From Rothia sp. (in: high G+C Gram-positive bacteria) (GTDB lineage: Bacteria > Actinomycetota > Actinomycetes > Actinomycetales > Micrococcaceae), in contig JAUMWB010000001.1 in NCBI GenBank assembly GCA_030529845.1, forward strand, positions 558,001 to 622,000: a stretch of 64,000 bases of DNA, read 5' to 3'. Below the pieces are notes generated by a model, which was not told the DNA's origin, made no database searches, and saw nothing but the letters and a program-made list of their open reading frames with translations. Shown one piece after another: positions 60,619 to 64,000 of the stretch (within the stretch, counting starts at the first letter, position 1; each line of letters starts with the position of its first letter). A program made the position numbers and the translations under genes.

Positions 60619-62043
60619 TTACAATCCAAGCAGGGTGCTGGCTTCGCCCACCACAGTGATAGAGCCGGTCACCAGAACCGCCGAGTTAAGGTTGGGCACG
60701 TCTGCTGCCGCTGTAACCGCTGCTGAGAGAGCATCGGGGATATTCTCGTAGGTTTCGATGGTATCTTCATCGAAACCGGTCTCAAGGGCCAGCTCAGCCA
60801 GTTCCTCAGGCGCGATGGCCCGTGGCGAGTCTGACTTGGTCAGGTGCAGCACCGTGCGCCAGTCAGCCCGGTCAACGTACTCGTCAAAGAGCAGGTTCAG
60901 CATGGTGGCGGCGTCCTTTTCGCCCAGGATACCCACCACCAGGTGGAGCTCTTCGAAGCTGAAGGACTCCTTGAAGGCAACTGCCGACGCAGCGACCCCG
61001 TGGGGGTTGTGGGCGGCATCGAGCACCACGGGCGGCTCTGTGCGGGCCACCTCAAGACGGCCCGGCGAGCGCACTTCACCAAAGGCCTGTTTGACCAGGT
61101 CAAGGTTGAGTTCCTTCTGACCGCCGCCGAGGAAGGCTTCAACTGCTGCCAGGGCAACCGAGGCGTTTTGGGCCTGGTGGGCGCCGAAGAGGGGCAGGGC
61201 TAGATCTTCATAGTGGCCGGCAAGGCCCTGTACGGTCATCAGCTGGCCGCCCACTCCGGCGGTACGCTCGAGGACCTTGAACTCAAGGCCCTCAAAACGG
61301 TAATCGGCATTGCGGGTGCGAGCATTCTCCAGGAGCACCTGGGCGGCAGACGGGTCTTGGGCGGCAGAAACCAGGAAGCCGCCGTCCTTAATAATCCCTG
61401 CCTTCTCACCGGCAATATCGGCCAGGGTCTCCCCCAGCATGTCGGTGTGGTCTAGCCCGATGGGGGTCACCACAGAAACGGTAGCGTCGGCCACGTTGGT
61501 GGCGTCCCAGGAACCCCCGATACCGACCTCAAGCACCATGACGTCCACCGGCTCGTCCGCAAAAATAGCGAAGGCCAGGATAGTCAGGGCTTCAAAGTAG
61601 GTAATGCGGGGGGCACCGGCTGCCTCTAGTTCAGCGTCCACGATCTGCAGATAGGGCTGAATCTCGCCCCAGATCCGCACAAAGGTGGAATCCGCAACGG
61701 GAGCCCCGTCGATTGAGATCCGCTCAGTGACCTTGGAAATATGGGGGCTGGTGTAGCGGCCAACCCGAATATCGTGGGCCATAAGCAGGCGCTCAATCAT
61801 GCGGGCGGTTGAGGTTTTACCGTTGGTGCCGGTGATGTGAATAACCGGGGCAGCCTTATGAGGCTCCCCCAGAATCTCCACGGCGCGGGCCATGGCGTCC
61901 AGGCGGGGAGCCATCTTATGTTCGGGGGCCCGAGCCAGCAGGTCGGCGTAGACCGAGGCTACGCCGAGGGCGTCGTCAGCACGGACGCCCTCGGCAGCGA
62001 TCTCGGCAAACACGGGGTCAAGCTCCATGTTGTCCTGGCTCAT
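60619..62043 (-). CDS. folC: Folylpolyglutamate / dihydrofolate synthase
   Basis: 474 residues. Adds glutamate to folates (and glutamate to dihydropteroate in bifunctional forms). Mur-ligase fold: P-loop VIHITGTNGKTSTARMIERLL (about residue 68), HISKVTERISIDG, VGIGGSWDATNV, and VVLDAAHNPHGVAA (D-A-A-H-N-P). The ATG follows the ileS stop directly (TAAATG), so the genes are coupled. Confidence 0.95.
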   Translation of the reverse strand: MSQDNMELDPVFAEIAAEGVRADDALGVASVYADLLARAPEHKMAPRLDAMARAVEILGEPHKAAPVIHITGTNGKTSTARMIERLLMAHDIRVGRYTSPHISKVTERISIDGAPVADSTFVRIWGEIQPYLQIVDAELEAAGAPRITYFEALTILAFAIFADEPVDVMVLEVGIGGSWDATNVADATVSVVTPIGLDHTDMLGETLADIAGEKAGIIKDGGFLVSAAQDPSAAQVLLENARTRNADYRFEGLEFKVLERTAGVGGQLMTVQGLAGHYEDLALPLFGAHQAQNASVALAAVEAFLGGGQKELNLDLVKQAFGEVRSPGRLEVARTEPPVVLDAAHNPHGVAASAVAFKESFSFEELHLVVGILGEKDAATMLNLLFDEYVDRADWRTVLHLTKSDSPRAIAPEELAELALETGFDEDTIETYENIPDALSAAVTAAADVPNLNSAVLVTGSITVVGEASTLLGL

Positions 62044-64000
62044 TTAGGCCTTCTTCACGGCAGCTGAGAACTCAGCGCCCTCACGGTAGGTGACGGAGAC
62101 AGCCAGGGTCTCACCGGCTACCAGCTCTTCGTGCTTCTTGATGGCTTCAAGGTCAGCGGCGGGGGCGGTGATGGTCAGCTCAATACGGTCAGAGACATTC
62201 AGGCCGGCGTCCTTGCGCTCAGACTGGATGGCGCGGACGGCGTCGCGGGCGGTACCCTCGGCCAGCAGCTCCTCGGTCAGGGTGGTATCGAGTACCAAGA
62301 AGCCACCGCCGGGCAGGACGGAAACAGCGCGTTCGGCGCTACCCTCGGTTTCAGCGACCACGGTCTCCAGCTCGTACTCGCCCGGTTCCAGAGCCATCTT
62401 GTCGGCACCAACGACCACGGTGCCGTCCTCGGTCACAGCCCAGTCCCCGCTCTTGGAGGCCTTGATAGCAACCTGCACCTGCTTGCCCAGGCGGGGGCCA
62501 GCGGCACGGGCGTTGACCTTGAGCTGCTGGGAGATGCCGAAGTCAGCGGGAGCCACCTCGGCGGCGTCCAGAAGCTCAACAGCCTTGATGTTGAGCTCAT
62601 CAGCAATGATGGACTCGAAGGTGCCAGCCAGGTCCTTGCCACCGGCCACCGCAACGGTCAGGGCAGCCAGGGGCTGACGCACGCGCAGCTTGTGGGCCTT
62701 ACGCAGGGCTGAACCGGCAGAGGCCACAGCGCGGGTGGTTTCCATGAGAGCCAGCAACTCTGCCTCGTCCTTGAAGTCCGCAGGTGAGGGCAGGTCGGTC
62801 AGGTGGACCGAACGCTCCCCGGTCAGGCCACGGTAGATTTCCTCAGTGGTCAGCGGCAGCAGGGGCACAGCCATCTTTACGAAGGTCACCAAGGCGGTGT
62901 AGAGCACGTCGAAAGCCGCGGTGTCTTCGTTGAAGAAGCGCTCGCGGGAGCGGCGTACATACCAGTTGGTCAGGGCGTCAGTGTAGGTGCGCAGGGCCTC
63001 GCAGGCTGCTGAGACGTCGTAGGCGTCCATAGCCTCGGTGACCTCGGCAACCAGCTGGCGGGTCTTGCCCAGGATGAAGCGGTCCATAACGTGCTGCCCC
63101 TCGGTGACCAGCTGAGCCTCGTAGCCTGCCCCGCCGTTTGCGGCGTTGGTGTAGAGGGCAAAGAAGTGGTAGACGTTCCACAGGGGCAGCATGACCTGGC
63201 GGACGCCTTCGCGGATACCCTGCTCGGTCACGATCAGGTTGCCACCGCGCAGAATCGGAGATGACATGAGGAACCAGCGCATGGCGTCCGAACCGTCGCG
63301 GTCCAAAACCTCGGAGACATCCGGGTAGTTGCGAAGGGACTTAGACATCTTCTGGCCATCCGAGCCCAACACGATGCCGTGGGCGATGACGTTTTCGAAG
63401 GCGGTTCGGTCGAAGAGGGCGGTGGCCAGAATGTGCATGGTGTAGAACCAGCCGCGGGTCTGACCGATGTACTCAACGATGAAGTCTGCCGGGTAGTGGG
63501 CCTCGAACCATTCCTTGTTTTCAAAGGGGTAGTGGAACTGGGCAAAGGGCATGGAACCGGAATCGAACCAGACGTCCAGCACGTCTTCCACGCGGCGCAT
63601 GGTGGACTTGCCGGTGGGGTCATCCGGGTTGGGGCGGGTCAGCTCGTCGATGTAGGGGCGGTGCAGGTCGACCTGGCCGTCCTTGTTCAGGGGCAGACGA
63701 CCGAAATCGGCTTCCAGCTCAGCGAGGGAGCCGTAGACGTCGGTGCGGGGGTAGTTGGGGTCATCAGATACCCAGACCGGGATCGGGGAACCCCAGAAGC
63801 GGTTGCGGGAGATGGACCAGTCGCGGGCGTTCTCCACCCACTTACCGAACTGACCGTGCTTGACGTTTTCGGGGATCCAGTTGATGTCCTCGTTCAACTC
63901 GCTCATGCGGTTCTTAAAGTCGGTGACGCGCACATACCAGGAGGTGATGGCGCGGTAGACCAGGGGGGTGCGGCAGCGCCAGCAGTGGGGGTAGGAGTGA
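62044..64000 (-). CDS. ileS: Isoleucyl-tRNA synthetase, C-terminal part (partial)
   Basis: About 651 C-terminal residues; the 5' end lies beyond the right edge (true frame reads [32 protein letters not shown] at the border). Class I synthetase. The KMSKS loop is in [21 protein letters not shown], and [16 protein letters not shown] is typical of Ile[18 protein letters not shown] is the anticodon-binding helix region. A long beta-rich C-terminal part of about 200 residues indicates the large actinobacterial/eukaryote-like type, often less sensitive to mupirocin. Ends next to folC. Confidence 0.97.
   Translation of the reverse strand, partial: HSYPHCWRCRTPLVYRAITSWYVRVTDFKNRMSELNEDINWIPENVKHGQFGKWVENARDWSISRNRFWGSPIPVWVSDDPNYPRTDVYGSLAELEADFGRLPLNKDGQVDLHRPYIDELTRPNPDDPTGKSTMRRVEDVLDVWFDSGSMPFAQFHYPFENKEWFEAHYPADFIVEYIGQTRGWFYTMHILATALFDRTAFENVIAHGIVLGSDGQKMSKSLRNYPDVSEVLDRDGSDAMRWFLMSSPILRGGNLIVTEQGIREGVRQVMLPLWNVYHFFALYTNAANGGAGYEAQLVTEGQHVMDRFILGKTRQLVAEVTEAMDAYDVSAACEALRTYTDALTNWYVRRSRERFFNEDTAAFDVLYTALVTFVKMAVPLLPLTTEEIYRGLTGERSVHLTDLPSPADFKDEAELLALMETTRAVASAGSALRKAHKLRVRQPLAALTVAVAGGKDLAGTFESIIADELNIKAVELLDAAEVAPADFGISQQLKVNARAAGPRLGKQVQVAIKASKSGDWAVTEDGTVVVGADKMALEPGEYELETVVAETEGSAERAVSVLPGGGFLVLDTTLTEELLAEGTARDAVRAIQSERKDAGLNVSDRIELTITAPAADLEAIKKHEELVAGETLAVSVTYREGAEFSAAVKKA

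Overview
The window is a high-GC actinobacterial chromosome segment. The gene order rne-rplU-rpmA-obg-proB-proA-nadD-rsfS, the nrdHIEF-type class Ib ribonucleotide reductase, and folC next to ileS all point to Micrococcales. Overall gene content suggests Micrococcaceae, most likely Rothia or a close relative (an inference; no rRNA is present). About 70 genes are visible.

Region 1 (1 to about 18.0 kb) is the right part of a siphovirus prophage. All its structural genes are on the + strand and nearly gapless: portal C-terminus, minor capsid/maturation protein, scaffold, major capsid, four head-tail connector genes, tail tube, a tail-chaperone pair made by a -1 frameshift, a 1207-residue tape measure, distal tail and baseplate proteins, a fibre-like protein, then amidase endolysin and membrane/holin-type proteins. 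A convergent XRE regulator and a 430-nt structured, gene-less stretch ahead of a small Cys protein mark the right end. The junction with the host lies just downstream of nrdF; the integrase must be left of the window.

Region 2 (18.0-28.3 kb, - strand) holds the class Ib ribonucleotide reductase genes in the order nrdH-nrdI-nrdE-(marR)-nrdF. NrdR-like and DnaA boxes lie upstream of nrdH. An App1-type phosphatase, a lipoprotein, a frameshifted winged-helix gene, an alcohol-dehydrogenase remnant, a GH1 6-phospho-beta-glucosidase and rlmH follow.

Region 3 (28.3-46.6 kb) is an accessory, visibly eroding region: an rRNA methyltransferase, a DUF4190 protein, a thioesterase without a start codon, an HTH plus ClpN-SRPBCC pair behind a palindromic and probably leaderless promoter, an MFS pump, and a lysE gene broken by a 44-bp hairpin insertion. 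It also has a RelB/YafQ-type toxin-antitoxin pair in which both genes are frameshifted, a hydrolase-ASCH fusion, and a deletion scar joining an FMN-reductase start to a DUF2975 tail. A GNAT gene sits behind a riboswitch-like leader, followed by an amidase, a large membrane protein, DUF3817, an APH-type kinase, tcdA and tatD. An AT-richer methyltransferase and TPR gene, probably acquired, lie next to two tRNA-Ala(GGC) genes only 1 nt apart.

Region 4 (46.7-64.0 kb, nearly all - strand) is core housekeeping: rsfS, an acidic tail-anchored protein, nadD, a small membrane protein, proA, proB, obg, rpmA, rplU, rne, a VKOR homologue (+), ndk, a DUF4233 protein, folC and the C-terminal part of ileS. 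Intergenic hairpins are large here, including a 112-bp inverted repeat upstream of rplU and a 530-bp gene-free stretch upstream of rne.
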